Shown here: positions 33,634-43,017 of the stretch, one piece after another | Layout of the letters: each line of letters begins with the position of its first letter | How positions within the stretch are numbered: position 1 is the stretch's first letter | Assembly: GCA_050633645.1 (NCBI GenBank) | Contig: JBOEGX010000004.1 | Location: 248,001 to 312,000, forward strand | Source of the DNA: UBA1672 sp050633645 | GTDB taxonomy: Bacteria > Pseudomonadota > Alphaproteobacteria > Micavibrionales > Micavibrionaceae | DNA: 64,000 nucleotides | Reading direction: 5' to 3' | The notes under the pieces: generated by a model | Seen by the model: the letters and a program-made list of their open reading frames with translations, nothing else | Told to the model about the DNA's origin: nothing | Databases searched by the model: none | Position numbers and translations under genes: made by a program

Positions 33634-35658
33634 TTAAAAAATCCGATAACCAGAAATAAACGCAAAAACCACCAACATACTAATCGCCGTTGAAATCATC
33701 CATGCAATAAGAGCGGCAACATCATGCCCATTTGAAACACCATATGTGCTCTTACTGGAAAGCCGTTTATTATACTCATTATATTCATTCTGAAGCAGCA
33801 TATATTCTTTCCGCGCAATGGCGAATGCGTTTTTATCCTTCTTTAAAACAACATGATTTTCAATTAGAGCCAACATGGAAACAAGATCACCCGCCGCCGC
33901 TGCCGCCACAACATTCTTCTCAATTTGCTTCTTCAGCTTTTTATTTTTAAACTGATCATATATCCCCGACATAGCATCCAAAAATACTTTTGCCGCCGCC
34001 GGAACAGGCAAGTTACTAGCCTTAACTTGCATCACGGCCAAGTACTTCAAATTACCAATAACTTTTCGTATTTTATCTTCAGAATCCAAATCATAAATCG
34101 CACGATCCATTTCATTCGGATTATGAGCAGAGAAAAAAGCAACACTATGATGATCCATAAACAACGCAATCTGCCCCGCCTTTTCACTCATTTTCTCATA
34201 AACAACCAACGCTACCCTGTGCCCATTCACAAAACACCCTTTAAACAAAGGGCTCATACATGGCGCATTTTTTGCCAAAAGATAGATACACTTCTCAACA
34301 CCAAATCCAATTTTTGCTTTCCCCCTAATTGCCACCCGACAATTATCATAAAGCCGAAACCAGGTGATCATCTCATTTTGCTGCAAATCTTTAAAACCTA
34401 AAGAATGGTCAACAATATTCAGACTCAAAACATCCTTAAATATCCCCATATCCTTTTCTTGATAACAAAACGAGGCCATCATATTCCCCATCCCGTCATA
34501 ATTGAAAACTCGCCCTTTATACTTAATCGGCAACATAGGAAAAAACGCCATACGCATCTCCGCCGCCAAAAAATCACGATTAACCGAAACCCCACCCATA
34601 GATGCAATACGCTCAACCACTTTCTCATAACGATCAAACGTCAACGGATCAGACAAGGATTTTTCAACCCATTGCCCCAAAGAGCCATCCTCCACCATAA
34701 CAGCAAGCTCAGAGACATTTTTATCCAGGTCAAGCGCCAACATATCCGCATAAAGATATTTATGATTGTTAAACACCAATGGACGATTGGCTTTTTTCCG
34801 CTTCATCAAAGCAGGCGGATTCATCCGCGTCCCATCAAGCCATAAAAAAAGCTCATCCAAAGTCCATCTTTGCGCAGGGTTATCATGTAAAACACCACGC
34901 AAAATCTCAAGAAAAACGGCAGGAAAACGCTCTTTCCCAACAAAGGTCGCATAACTCCCAAACTCTATTTTGCGACGCAAAAGCTCCTCATTGCTAAGCT
35001 TCTCAAGCTCATCATTCTTGCGCAAAAACATCGCCAACGTAACACCAAACGCATATAAATCATCGGATACAGAACCATTCCCCCGCCCCATCGGATCACA
35101 ACAGGCTCGCTGAATCGACATAAATATTTCTGGCTGCGAACTCCCTGATTGCACAGAAAGACAATCCCCTAAGATAATCTGCCCACGCTTATCCGCAGAG
35201 CTATGAAAGATATTTGATGGACGTATAGAACCATGATTGAAATTCTTATCCTGCATCTCCCGCAGCAATCGCGCCACAGGCTGCACCAAAAATTCAACAA
35301 TCTCTGGATGACGCCAGTTCAAATCATTGATTTGCCCTTCTGGCAATAAACAATCCCCAACATTACCATCATATAAAAACACGTATTTTTGTTGATTTTC
35401 TGGTGCCCAATTCACAATACCATTACCAATCATCCGCATAAAGGATGTATCAGATAACGCATCATACGCCGTTATCCCTGTCCAACGAGGCAAAGACTCC
35501 ACCCCCGCCACCAACGCTATATATTTCTTTGCTGCATTGTTTTTATCAAAAGCTTGATACGCTTTTGATGCGCCATTATCAAAACGATTTAACCGCGCCT
35601 GCGTATTAATGGCGATATCCTTACCAAACGATACAAATTGCGCGCCAGAATCATTCAT
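33634..35658 (-). CDS. Membrane-anchored protein-kinase-like protein (probable pseudokinase)
   Basis: 674 residues. The N-terminal 300 have a protein-kinase-like fold. HGSIRPSNIF (142-151) sits where HRDLKPxN belongs, so the catalytic aspartate is replaced. ILGDC (162-166) replaces the DFG motif. SVSDDLYAFGVTLAMFLR (196-213) matches subdomain IX, and NPAQRWTLDELFLWLDG matches the end of the C-lobe. No clear glycine loop or VAIK lysine is visible. The middle is unrecognised. A C-terminal span (AALIAWMISTAISMLVVFAF) ends the protein, so the kinase-like part is cytoplasmic. It precedes the small membrane protein and the tad genes. Confidence 0.75.
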   Translation of the reverse strand: MNDSGAQFVSFGKDIAINTQARLNRFDNGASKAYQAFDKNNAAKKYIALVAGVESLPRWTGITAYDALSDTSFMRMIGNGIVNWAPENQQKYVFLYDGNVGDCLLPEGQINDLNWRHPEIVEFLVQPVARLLREMQDKNFNHGSIRPSNIFHSSADKRGQIILGDCLSVQSGSSQPEIFMSIQRACCDPMGRGNGSVSDDLYAFGVTLAMFLRKNDELEKLSNEELLRRKIEFGSYATFVGKERFPAVFLEILRGVLHDNPAQRWTLDELFLWLDGTRMNPPALMKRKKANRPLVFNNHKYLYADMLALDLDKNVSELAVMVEDGSLGQWVEKSLSDPLTFDRYEKVVERIASMGGVSVNRDFLAAEMRMAFFPMLPIKYKGRVFNYDGMGNMMASFCYQEKDMGIFKDVLSLNIVDHSLGFKDLQQNEMITWFRLYDNCRVAIRGKAKIGFGVEKCIYLLAKNAPCMSPLFKGCFVNGHRVALVVYEKMSEKAGQIALFMDHHSVAFFSAHNPNEMDRAIYDLDSEDKIRKVIGNLKYLAVMQVKASNLPVPAAAKVFLDAMSGIYDQFKNKKLKKQIEKNVVAAAAAGDLVSMLALIENHVVLKKDKNAFAIARKEYMLLQNEYNEYNKRLSSKSTYGVSNGHDVAALIAWMISTAISMLVVFAFISGYRIF

Positions 35659-35785
35659 ATGCCACCCCCGAAGGGATGCTTAAAATATATTTTTTAAAAT
35701 TATAAAAATGGCTAATAAACATTTGAAATCACTCGGCAACATTCTGTTACATCACCTTGATTCTAAACTGAATCCCAAAAAAAGT

Positions 35786-35814
35786 AAAACGCCATCGCAT
35801 TAAAATGGCGTTTT
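35786..35814. terminator. Hairpin downstream of purA, terminator-like on the minus strand
   Basis: AAAACGCCAT (35786-35795) pairs perfectly with ATGGCGTTTT (35805-35814) around a 9-base loop, with A and T runs on both sides. It lies 27 bases beyond the purA stop and would end the hisZ-purA transcript. It could work in both directions. Confidence 0.8.
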
Positions 35815-35841
35815 CTCTGATCATAAAAACATTTCAAATGC

Positions 35842-37134
35842 CTAATCCACAAAGGGATCGCGCATCAATATCGTATCATCACGCTCTGGACTGGTCGAAA
35901 GCATAGAAACAGGCGCACCAATAAGCTCTTCAATATGACGAACATACTTCACTGCCGCGGCCGGAAGATCCGCCCAACTGCGCGCACCATAGGTACTCTC
36001 GCTCCACCCTTCCATTACCTCATATATCGGCTCAACCGCCGCCTGATCAACGGGTGAGGCTGGATAATAATCAATCTCTTCACCATTCAATGTATACCCA
36101 ACACAAATCTTAAGCTCTTCCATCCCATCAAGAATATCAAGCTTGGTCAAAGAAATACCATGCATACCATTAACCTTCACGGCTTGACGCACCATAACCG
36201 CATCAAACCAACCACAACGGCGCTTCCGCCCTGTATTCGTACCAAATTCTTTCCCGCGTTCACCAAGCCCTTGGCCAATCTCATCATCCAACTCTGTCGG
36301 AAACGGGCCAGAACCCACACGCGTTGTATATGCCTTTGTAATCCCAAGCACATATTTAACCGAATCAGGCCCAACACCAGAACCAAGCGCCGCCTGCGCC
36401 GAAGCCGTATTAGATGATGTCACATACGGATACGTTCCATGATCAATATCAAGCATCGTCCCTTGCGCACCTTCAAATAAAATCTTTTTACCTTCATTTC
36501 GCGCCTGGTCAAGCGCACGCCATACAACACCAGCATATTTCAAAACATCTGGTGCGATTTCCATCAACTTCTCATAGGTTTCATTTGCATCTATCGGATC
36601 CGCACCCATCCCCGTAAGCAAAATATTATGATGAAACATCATTTTTCGAATCTTGTCTTTAAGCAATTCAGGATGACGCAAATCGCAAACGCGAACACCT
36701 CTGCGCGCTACTTTATCCTCATAACACGGGCCAATACCGCGCTTTGTCGTCCCAATTTTACCATCACCACGCGTCATCTCCATTGCCGCGTCCAACGCCT
36801 GATGCACGGGCAAAATTAAATTAGCAGTTTCCGCGACCATAAAATTATTGGGCGAAATTTTTACGCCCTTTTCCTTGATCATTGCAATTTCTTTAATCAA
36901 CGCCCATGGGCTTACCACAACACCATTGCCAATCATCGACATTTTATTCTGGCGCACAACGCCCGATGGCAAAAGATTAAGCTTATATTCAACCCCATCA
37001 ATCACAAGCGTATGACCAGCATTATGACCACCTTGAAAACGCACCACGACATCCGCGCGCGAAGAAAGCCAATCAACAATCTTGCCTTTCCCTTCATCGC
37101 CCCATTGTGATCCGATTACTGCTACATTACTCAT
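35842..37134 (-). CDS. purA: Adenylosuccinate synthetase
   Basis: 430 residues, the normal length. GSQWGDEGKGKIVDWL at the N-terminus holds the GDEGKGK phosphate-binding loop, FQGGHNAGHTLV follows, and GTTKRGIGPCYEDKVARRG is the central signature. The C-terminal GRKRRCGWFDAV and SLTKLDILDG are also conserved. It makes adenylosuccinate from IMP, aspartate and GTP, the first committed step to AMP. It follows hisZ by 20 bases, a pairing common in alphaproteobacteria. Confidence 0.97.
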   Translation of the reverse strand: MSNVAVIGSQWGDEGKGKIVDWLSSRADVVVRFQGGHNAGHTLVIDGVEYKLNLLPSGVVRQNKMSMIGNGVVVSPWALIKEIAMIKEKGVKISPNNFMVAETANLILPVHQALDAAMEMTRGDGKIGTTKRGIGPCYEDKVARRGVRVCDLRHPELLKDKIRKMMFHHNILLTGMGADPIDANETYEKLMEIAPDVLKYAGVVWRALDQARNEGKKILFEGAQGTMLDIDHGTYPYVTSSNTASAQAALGSGVGPDSVKYVLGITKAYTTRVGSGPFPTELDDEIGQGLGERGKEFGTNTGRKRRCGWFDAVMVRQAVKVNGMHGISLTKLDILDGMEELKICVGYTLNGEEIDYYPASPVDQAAVEPIYEVMEGWSESTYGARSWADLPAAAVKYVRHIEELIGAPVSMLSTSPERDDTILMRDPFVD

Positions 37135-37154
37135 GATAATTATCCTTTAATCAT

Positions 37155-38300
37155 TTATTGTGATATTTCAATTACTTTACCGTCTTCATATTTATGAGTG
37201 CATCCTTTGGGTAAATGCCCCACCTCGGACTCACGCACAACAACCCATCCGTCTTTTTGCAAAGACCTAATCACGCTCCACGCAACATCCGCAGTCACAA
37301 AAACCTTATCGTCCAAAACAACAGACACATCACACTTAGCAATCGTATCCATATAAAGAGTAAAGCCCTTCGCCGTTTCGCCGTTATCACCTTGCCCAAA
37401 CCGCACATCATAACAACCGCCACGCCCGATCTCGCCGCATATATTAGATGAAAATAAAGTAAATCCAAGTTTTTTATGGTACTCAAACCCATCCTGCTCC
37501 AAAAGATCCACCGTGATAGACACACCTTCAATTCCTAAATCATCCAAAGCAGCACGCACCCCATCTGAAACGGCCTTTAACCGTGTTATATCAGCGCGTA
37601 TCTCTGCATCAAAATCACTTTTTTCAAACGCCGCAAACGCCGTATCCGCATCACCCGAAGCACGCATAACACGCGCAATAAACGCCGAATGCTCTTCCAC
37701 ACCATCGACATCACGTTGCGATATCATTTTCTCAATCGATCCCCGCATATCAGAATCAACATCCGCCAAAAAACCATCCAAAAAACAAGGGATAGTCAGG
37801 TCAAGTGTGATATCTTTCAGCCCAACCTCATGCAACCCGATAAGGGCAACCATACATATCTCAATATCCGTTTGCACGCATCCCGCCTGCCCGATCAATT
37901 CACACCCAACCTGCGTAAACTGGCGTTCTGTCCGCATTTGACTGCCGCGTGTGCGTAAAACATCGTTCACGTAAGACAACCGCAAAGGACGCACTTCATT
38001 CATCAATCGTGACGATACAATACGCGAAATCTGCGGCGTAATGTCAGAGCGCACCCCCATCATACGATGCGTCACAGGATCCATAAGACGAAATGTCTCC
38101 GATGCAAGCCGCGCACCAGGTCCTGGCGCAAGAAGGCTTTCTTCAAATTCCAATAAAGGCGGCTTAATTCGACAATACCCAAATGACGCAAAAACATCCA
38201 TTAAACTACGGGTATAATCGGCCTCTTTCTGCGCTTGTGGCGGCAGAACATCAACAAACCCATTGGGCAAAAGGCTTAAACTATTGTCTTTTTGGCTCAT
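37155..38300 (-). CDS. hisZ: ATP phosphoribosyltransferase regulatory subunit HisZ
   Basis: 381 residues with class II aminoacyl-tRNA synthetase-like motifs: LPNGFVDVLPPQAQKEAD, GYCRIKPPLLEFEESLL, MDPVTHRMMGVRSDITPQI and QFTQVGCELIGQAG. It lacks the C-terminal anticodon-binding domain of HisRS. HisZ pairs with the short form of HisG to start histidine biosynthesis and mediates feedback inhibition. hisG is not in the window. An alternative reading as a HisS paralogue is unlikely given length and the purA neighbour. Confidence 0.9.
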   Translation of the reverse strand: MSQKDNSLSLLPNGFVDVLPPQAQKEADYTRSLMDVFASFGYCRIKPPLLEFEESLLAPGPGARLASETFRLMDPVTHRMMGVRSDITPQISRIVSSRLMNEVRPLRLSYVNDVLRTRGSQMRTERQFTQVGCELIGQAGCVQTDIEICMVALIGLHEVGLKDITLDLTIPCFLDGFLADVDSDMRGSIEKMISQRDVDGVEEHSAFIARVMRASGDADTAFAAFEKSDFDAEIRADITRLKAVSDGVRAALDDLGIEGVSITVDLLEQDGFEYHKKLGFTLFSSNICGEIGRGGCYDVRFGQGDNGETAKGFTLYMDTIAKCDVSVVLDDKVFVTADVAWSVIRSLQKDGWVVVRESEVGHLPKGCTHKYEDGKVIEISQ

Positions 38301-38446
38301 TCTAATAATTCGCGATCATTATAACGCTTTGCAAACCGCCAGAATTTATCGCCTATATCCCAAAAAGTCCAGCACAAACAAAAATTATTGAACGATCCAA
38401 ATAAAGAAATGACCACCCCTTAATAAAAAAAAGCGGCCACTAATAT

Positions 38447-38821
38447 TTAGGCTGCCTGCTTTTCCATCTCTTCCTTAAACTCCGCAGGCATAAGTGCCGT
38501 ATCAAAGAACAAAAGAGATGATTTCACCAAATCCCCCTCAAACCGCATAACCTCAACACATGGAATATTGGCCTGAAATGGCGCTGTTACTGCCCAATCA
38601 AAGATGTTCACGACCTTATCCCCTTGAATAATCAACTCACTATTCTGACAAGAGCTTTCAAATGGACACTCCTCCATTGAACTCAACATCTCATTCAGAC
38701 TATTCGTTTCCATTATTGGCCCTTTAAAATGAAAATCCGCATGCAAATATTTGCGAAAAACATCCGTATCCCCACTAACCCATGCCTGAGCCAATTCTTT
38801 TACTATTTCTTCTTTATTCAT
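38447..38821 (-). CDS. SnoaL/NTF2-like protein
   Basis: 124 residues from ATG 38821, selected for its GGAG site. It is a short alpha-beta cone-fold protein: MNKEEIVKELAQAWVSGD, DVFRKYLHADFHFKGP, VNIFDWAVTAPFQ and VEVMRFEGDLVKSSLLFFD are typical of the SnoaL-like group. Members are small enzymes or ligand-binding proteins, and substrate cannot be inferred. The gene is divergent from a WYL regulator, with a candidate operator between them, so it is probably the regulated target. Confidence 0.75.
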   Translation of the reverse strand: MNKEEIVKELAQAWVSGDTDVFRKYLHADFHFKGPIMETNSLNEMLSSMEECPFESSCQNSELIIQGDKVVNIFDWAVTAPFQANIPCVEVMRFEGDLVKSSLLFFDTALMPAEFKEEMEKQAA

Positions 38822-38881
38822 TACATTCTCCAATAAAAATAACATGACATCATTGCCACAAAACAATACTCTCACAACACT

Positions 38882-38899
38882 ACTGACAACGTGCTGTCA
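38882..38899. promoter_or_regulatory. Inverted repeat between the SnoaL-like gene and the WYL regulator
   Basis: CTGACA-ACGTGC-TGTCAG is a perfect 6-bp inverted repeat with a 6-base spacer, centred in the 126-base divergent region. It is placed so that a dimeric regulator could control both promoters. Binding by the adjacent WYL protein is inferred from position. Confidence 0.55.
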
Positions 38900-38947
38900 G
38901 CAATGTTAATGTACAATCAAAGTAATAAGAACAACCAAGGAAACCCT

Positions 38948-39631
38948 ATGCGTAGAGCAGACAGATTATTCCGTATTGTCGAATATTTAAAGGCACGAAG
39001 AACCGTTACAACGGCGCAAAAGCTCGCCGAAGTATTAGAGGTCAGCCCCCGCACAATCTATCGTGACATCGCCGACCTTATGACTTCTGGCATCCCAATT
39101 TACGGTGAGGCAGGCGTGGGCTACATCCTAAAACCCGATCACAAAATCCAACCCCTCATGTTCGGATTAGAGGAAATCGACGCGCTTATGCTTGGCGCCC
39201 AAATGGTAAAAACATGGGGCGATAAAGGCTTGGCACAATCGGCAAGCCAAGCGATAGACAAACTCACAGCCGTCCTACCCGAATCCATCCGCCAAGAGCT
39301 AGACCAAACATTCCTATTCTCGTTCCCGTCAAAAAATGACGTTAAAATCAATATCGATTTTACCGCCCTACGCCGCGCCATTCGCAACAAAAACAAACTT
39401 GATTTCATATATATCGATGAGAAAAAACAGGAAACAAGCCGCACAGCCCGCCCCCTCTGCCTTGTATTTTTCAGCCCCGTCTGGCTCCTCCTCGGTTGGT
39501 GTGAAAAACGCAACGACTTCCGAAACTTCCGCATAGACCGCATCAAAGAAGTAACAATTTCAAACGAAAAATTCACCGATGAAAAAGGCAAACGCATGCA
39601 AGATTATTGCGAAGACCTTGAATCTTACTAA
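38948..39631 (+). CDS. WYL-domain transcriptional regulator (YafY/DeoR-type HTH)
   Basis: About 227 residues from ATG 38948, preceded by AAGGAAA; an upstream ATG at 38891 would begin inside the operator palindrome. The N-terminal HTH is RRADRLFRIVEYLKARRTVT ... VSPRTIYRDIADLMTSG. The WYL region is around residues 130-215 (FIYIDEKKQETSRTARPLCL, WLLLGWCEKRNDFRNFRIDR). WYL proteins sense nucleic acid or small ligands. It probably controls the divergent SnoaL-like gene and itself. Its stop overlaps that of glmM by 4 bases. Confidence 0.85.
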   Translation: MRRADRLFRIVEYLKARRTVTTAQKLAEVLEVSPRTIYRDIADLMTSGIPIYGEAGVGYILKPDHKIQPLMFGLEEIDALMLGAQMVKTWGDKGLAQSASQAIDKLTAVLPESIRQELDQTFLFSFPSKNDVKINIDFTALRRAIRNKNKLDFIYIDEKKQETSRTARPLCLVFFSPVWLLLGWCEKRNDFRNFRIDRIKEVTISNEKFTDEKGKRMQDYCEDLESY

Positions 39632-40995
39632 CCTGCCGCCTTCTCAATCACTTCGCATAAATCATTGACAACCGCCTCAACCAATGCCTCATCATCGCCT
39701 TCCGCCATAACACGGATCAACGGCTCCGTACCTGATTCACGCACAAGAACGCGCCCCTCACCGTTAAAGCGCTCCTGCGCCGCCGCAATTTCGTTACGAA
39801 CCGCATCGGTTCCCATTGGACTTTCACCGCTAAAGCGCACATTCTTTAATATCTGCGGACAAGGCGTAAACATATTAAGCGCCTCACTCGCGGGAATACC
39901 CTTATGCTTGATATAGTTCAAGATCTGTAACGCCGCGAGCAAACCATCACCCGTCGTCGCAAAATCACTCATAACAACATGACCGGATTGCTCCCCGCCA
40001 AGGTTAAACCCGTTCGCGCGCATATGCTCAACAACATATCGATCACCAACGGCGGTGCGCTCCAACGTCAAATCATTGGCCTGCATCAATCGCTCCAACC
40101 CTAAATTCGACATCACAGTAGCAACAAGTCCGCCGCCTTTAAGCATCTCCTGCTCTTTAAACCACAACGCCATCGCACCCATAATCTGGTCACCGTCAAC
40201 CTTATCGCCATGCTCATTCACCAAAATCAGGCGATCCGCATCCCCATCAAGCGCAATCCCGATATCCGCCTTATGATCAACCACCGCCTCTTGCAATCGC
40301 CCCGTCGCCGTCGCCCCATATCCATCATTAATATTACGCCCATTGGGTTGATTACCAATCGCGATAACCTCGCATTCCAATTCCCACAACACCTGCGGGG
40401 CAACCTTATACGCCGCGCCATTCGCGCAATCGACAACAACCTTCAAACCCTCCAAAGATCCGCGATGCGGAATACTGCGCTTCAACGATTCAATATACCG
40501 CCCCAACGCATCATCCAAACGCGCGGCCTTCCCCATATCCTCAGGGGCCGAAAGCTCCGCGCTTAAATCCTGATCAATCTTCTCTTCAATTCTTACCTCA
40601 ATATCATCAGCCAATTTAAAGCCATCCGCGCCAAACAACTTGATCCCGTTATCCTCATACGAATTATGAGACGCTGAAATCATAACGCCCAAATCCGCAC
40701 GCAAACTCCGCGTCAATTTCGCAATCCCAGGCGTTGGAATCGGCCCTATCAAAACAACATCCATCCCCATTGCCAAAAAACCCGCCGTTAAGGCTTGCTC
40801 AAACATATAACAAGACAAACGTGTATCTTTACCAATCACCACGCGATCCATATGCTTTCCACCGCGTGAATGCCGCAAAACACTCCCCGCCGCCATCGCC
40901 ACACGCATCGCCATATCTGCCGTCATCGGGTATGTATTGGCACGCCCGCGAATACCATCTGTGCCAAAATATTTTCTTTTATTTTCTGAGTTCAT
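39628..40995 (-). CDS. glmM: Phosphoglucosamine mutase
   Basis: 455 residues. KYFGTDGIRGRANTYPMT at the N-terminus, the phosphoserine loop MISASHNSYEDNGIKLFG, the metal loop IALDGDADRLILV and sugar loop GGEQSGHVVM are all present, ending in VLVRESGTEPLIRVM. The enzyme converts glucosamine-6-phosphate to glucosamine-1-phosphate for peptidoglycan and LPS synthesis. In many alphaproteobacteria it lies close after ftsH; here a 2.7 kb block of three other genes separates them. Confidence 0.97.
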   Translation of the reverse strand: MNSENKRKYFGTDGIRGRANTYPMTADMAMRVAMAAGSVLRHSRGGKHMDRVVIGKDTRLSCYMFEQALTAGFLAMGMDVVLIGPIPTPGIAKLTRSLRADLGVMISASHNSYEDNGIKLFGADGFKLADDIEVRIEEKIDQDLSAELSAPEDMGKAARLDDALGRYIESLKRSIPHRGSLEGLKVVVDCANGAAYKVAPQVLWELECEVIAIGNQPNGRNINDGYGATATGRLQEAVVDHKADIGIALDGDADRLILVNEHGDKVDGDQIMGAMALWFKEQEMLKGGGLVATVMSNLGLERLMQANDLTLERTAVGDRYVVEHMRANGFNLGGEQSGHVVMSDFATTGDGLLAALQILNYIKHKGIPASEALNMFTPCPQILKNVRFSGESPMGTDAVRNEIAAAQERFNGEGRVLVRESGTEPLIRVMAEGDDEALVEAVVNDLCEVIEKAAG

Positions 40996-41107
40996 AACAA
41001 GATTTTATGCAGAGCCGTACATTTTGACAATAGAAGATTAATTAAATTATGCTTATATTAAGAAAAGATCATCATAAAGAACACACTGGGTATGGATTAA
41101 AAACAAA

Positions 41108-42022
41108 ATGGTATCAGATAACTTCACAATGAGCGTACAAAAAACAAAGCTGCTAACACAAAATGACCCCGCCCCTGTCACTATAAACAGAGGCAAGAGC
41201 AACCTCATTTTCACATTCCCACATAACGCCTTGAACGTCCCTGAAAACATCGCCCCCTGCCTTGGCGCGGAAAAAGAATGGTTCGAAAACGCACACGAGG
41301 CACATGACCTATACATGGCCGAAACCTATGACCTCATGCGCGAAAAATTTCCCGAGGCCACATTCATCCGTGGCAATTATTCACGCCTGGTCGTTGACTT
41401 AAACCGCCACCCCGATTACGCCGTACGCCACAATTCATCGGAAAACAAAGACATCATAATCCCGCACAACACTGCAGATATATGCTGTGCGCTTCAAAAA
41501 TTAAAACGCATGGAGGAAATCTACCACCCCTACCACGCACAAAAAAAACAAATCATCGAAGAAACCCGATACAAACATGACGGCGTTATCGTCATGGATA
41601 TGCACAGCTTCAGCCCAATTTGGAACGGAAAGCCGCGCGAAGTCGAACTCGGCACCATCCGCGCAAGAAAAACCCCCCTATCCAATGCATTAGAAGGCTT
41701 TTTCAAACAACATATGGACGCTTATAAATATATATCGGGGGAGCCGTATAAAGTCGCAGATATGCCAAGCAACGCTGCCGCCTACATCGCCAATGAATGT
41801 GATATCCAGTATCTCGGCATTGAAATCAGAAATGATTTATTGAAAACCCAAGAAGACAGAGAGAAATTCACAAATTTCTTAAAACGCGGCATAGATCATA
41901 TTTTATCGCTTGAGAAAAACGAGCCAGACACACTCAAACAAATCACCGCAAGGCGCTCTGAAATATTAGGCACCGAACCATCAAAGTCAAACGAAAACAT
42001 CTACGACAGTTGGATGATTTAA
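41108..42022 (+). CDS. N-formylglutamate amidohydrolase-family protein
   Basis: 304 residues. The segments LIFTFPHNALNVPENI, RGNYSRLVVDLNRHPD, YHPYHAQKKQIIEE and VIVMDMHSFSPIW match the N-formylglutamate deformylase (FGase) family, with the metal-binding H and E/D positions. Characterised members hydrolyse N-formyl-L-glutamate in histidine breakdown, but no hut genes are nearby and many homologues act on other amides. Its stop overlaps the stop of the next, converging gene through a shared TTAA. Confidence 0.8.
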   Translation: MVSDNFTMSVQKTKLLTQNDPAPVTINRGKSNLIFTFPHNALNVPENIAPCLGAEKEWFENAHEAHDLYMAETYDLMREKFPEATFIRGNYSRLVVDLNRHPDYAVRHNSSENKDIIIPHNTADICCALQKLKRMEEIYHPYHAQKKQIIEETRYKHDGVIVMDMHSFSPIWNGKPREVELGTIRARKTPLSNALEGFFKQHMDAYKYISGEPYKVADMPSNAAAYIANECDIQYLGIEIRNDLLKTQEDREKFTNFLKRGIDHILSLEKNEPDTLKQITARRSEILGTEPSKSNENIYDSWMI

Positions 42023-42849
42023 TTGAAATTATACTCATTCTGCACAGATGGAGAAGACTGCATATTATGCGTGGCATAAGGTGCTAACTCTGCCGCTATA
42101 TCCTGAACCGCATCAACCTTATTATCTGTCCAAGGCATCCGCATATCAATAAGAATAGCACTAACATTATCACCAACAAGATGCGGTATTCCCCGTTCTG
42201 AAAGCGCCGCAGATACAGCCCCCATTTGGTCTTGCCCTAATTGAATAACTGAATATTCATTCGAAGAAGCATGCACAGTGCCCACTCGCAATCCTGTCGC
42301 CTCTGACAAATCTCTCGTCAATCCATACGTATCCTCAACTGAATACGCACCACCTATTCCATGTTGATGACTTGAATGTGCTGAATCATGAGCAATAATA
42401 CCGACACTATCCTGATTGGAAGATAACGCCTCATCAATAGGCGTAGAAGGCGCACGCTCTCCAAGCATATGAGAGCGCACCATATCATCAGAAGTATTGC
42501 GAAACGAATCCATTCCATTCATAAAACGCTGATACGCTTCACTACGATCAGGGAACTCAATAGGATAATCAACACCCAAATCCTGAAAGGCAATACCATC
42601 AAGCATAATTGATAACTGTGCCGCAGAGACTTCGGTAATATTATTCTCTTCCATATAAGATATCGTCAGCCGCTGATCCCCCGCTGAAATACTCGAATGG
42701 TTTTCGGCACCATAACCATCTTCAATGATAAGATTTAACGAAGAACTATCACCATCCATCATCGCACGAAGGTCATCAATACGAAACACATCATCTGGAT
42801 TACTCCGAATATCCGGGGGATGAGGGTTCACCTCATTTTCATCGCTCAC
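42019..42849 (-). CDS. Unrecognised acidic soluble protein
   Basis: 276 residues from GTG 42849, which has GGAGTGA upstream. Sequence is acidic with no signal peptide or membrane span. It includes a histidine-rich stretch, IIAHDSAHSSHQHGIGGAYS (about 150-170), and a segment VGDNVSAILIDMRMPWTDNK. No family recognised. The N- and C-terminal ends look disordered. It belongs with several other lineage-specific proteins in this window (19000, 55510, 61463, 61769, 63532) in overall character, but I cannot show homology. Confidence 0.68.
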   Translation of the reverse strand: MSDENEVNPHPPDIRSNPDDVFRIDDLRAMMDGDSSSLNLIIEDGYGAENHSSISAGDQRLTISYMEENNITEVSAAQLSIMLDGIAFQDLGVDYPIEFPDRSEAYQRFMNGMDSFRNTSDDMVRSHMLGERAPSTPIDEALSSNQDSVGIIAHDSAHSSHQHGIGGAYSVEDTYGLTRDLSEATGLRVGTVHASSNEYSVIQLGQDQMGAVSAALSERGIPHLVGDNVSAILIDMRMPWTDNKVDAVQDIAAELAPYATHNMQSSPSVQNEYNFN

Positions 42850-43017
42850 AAAATCACTCCATAACCAATTATATATTTAAGATAAATCATATCATACCCG
42901 CCCATTTCAAAACAAGAAAAACGCATGATCCTAAAACGAAGCCCAAAAATACCACCTTGAACTTCCCCTCCTTCCACATTACCCTCAAATATCAAAAATA
43001 AATCTGAAGGAATAAAC

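Noticed and set aside
38400..38460. Possible terminator after the SnoaL-like gene
   Set aside because: An A-run and GC-rich segments are present but the stem is broken by mismatches, so I cannot support it.
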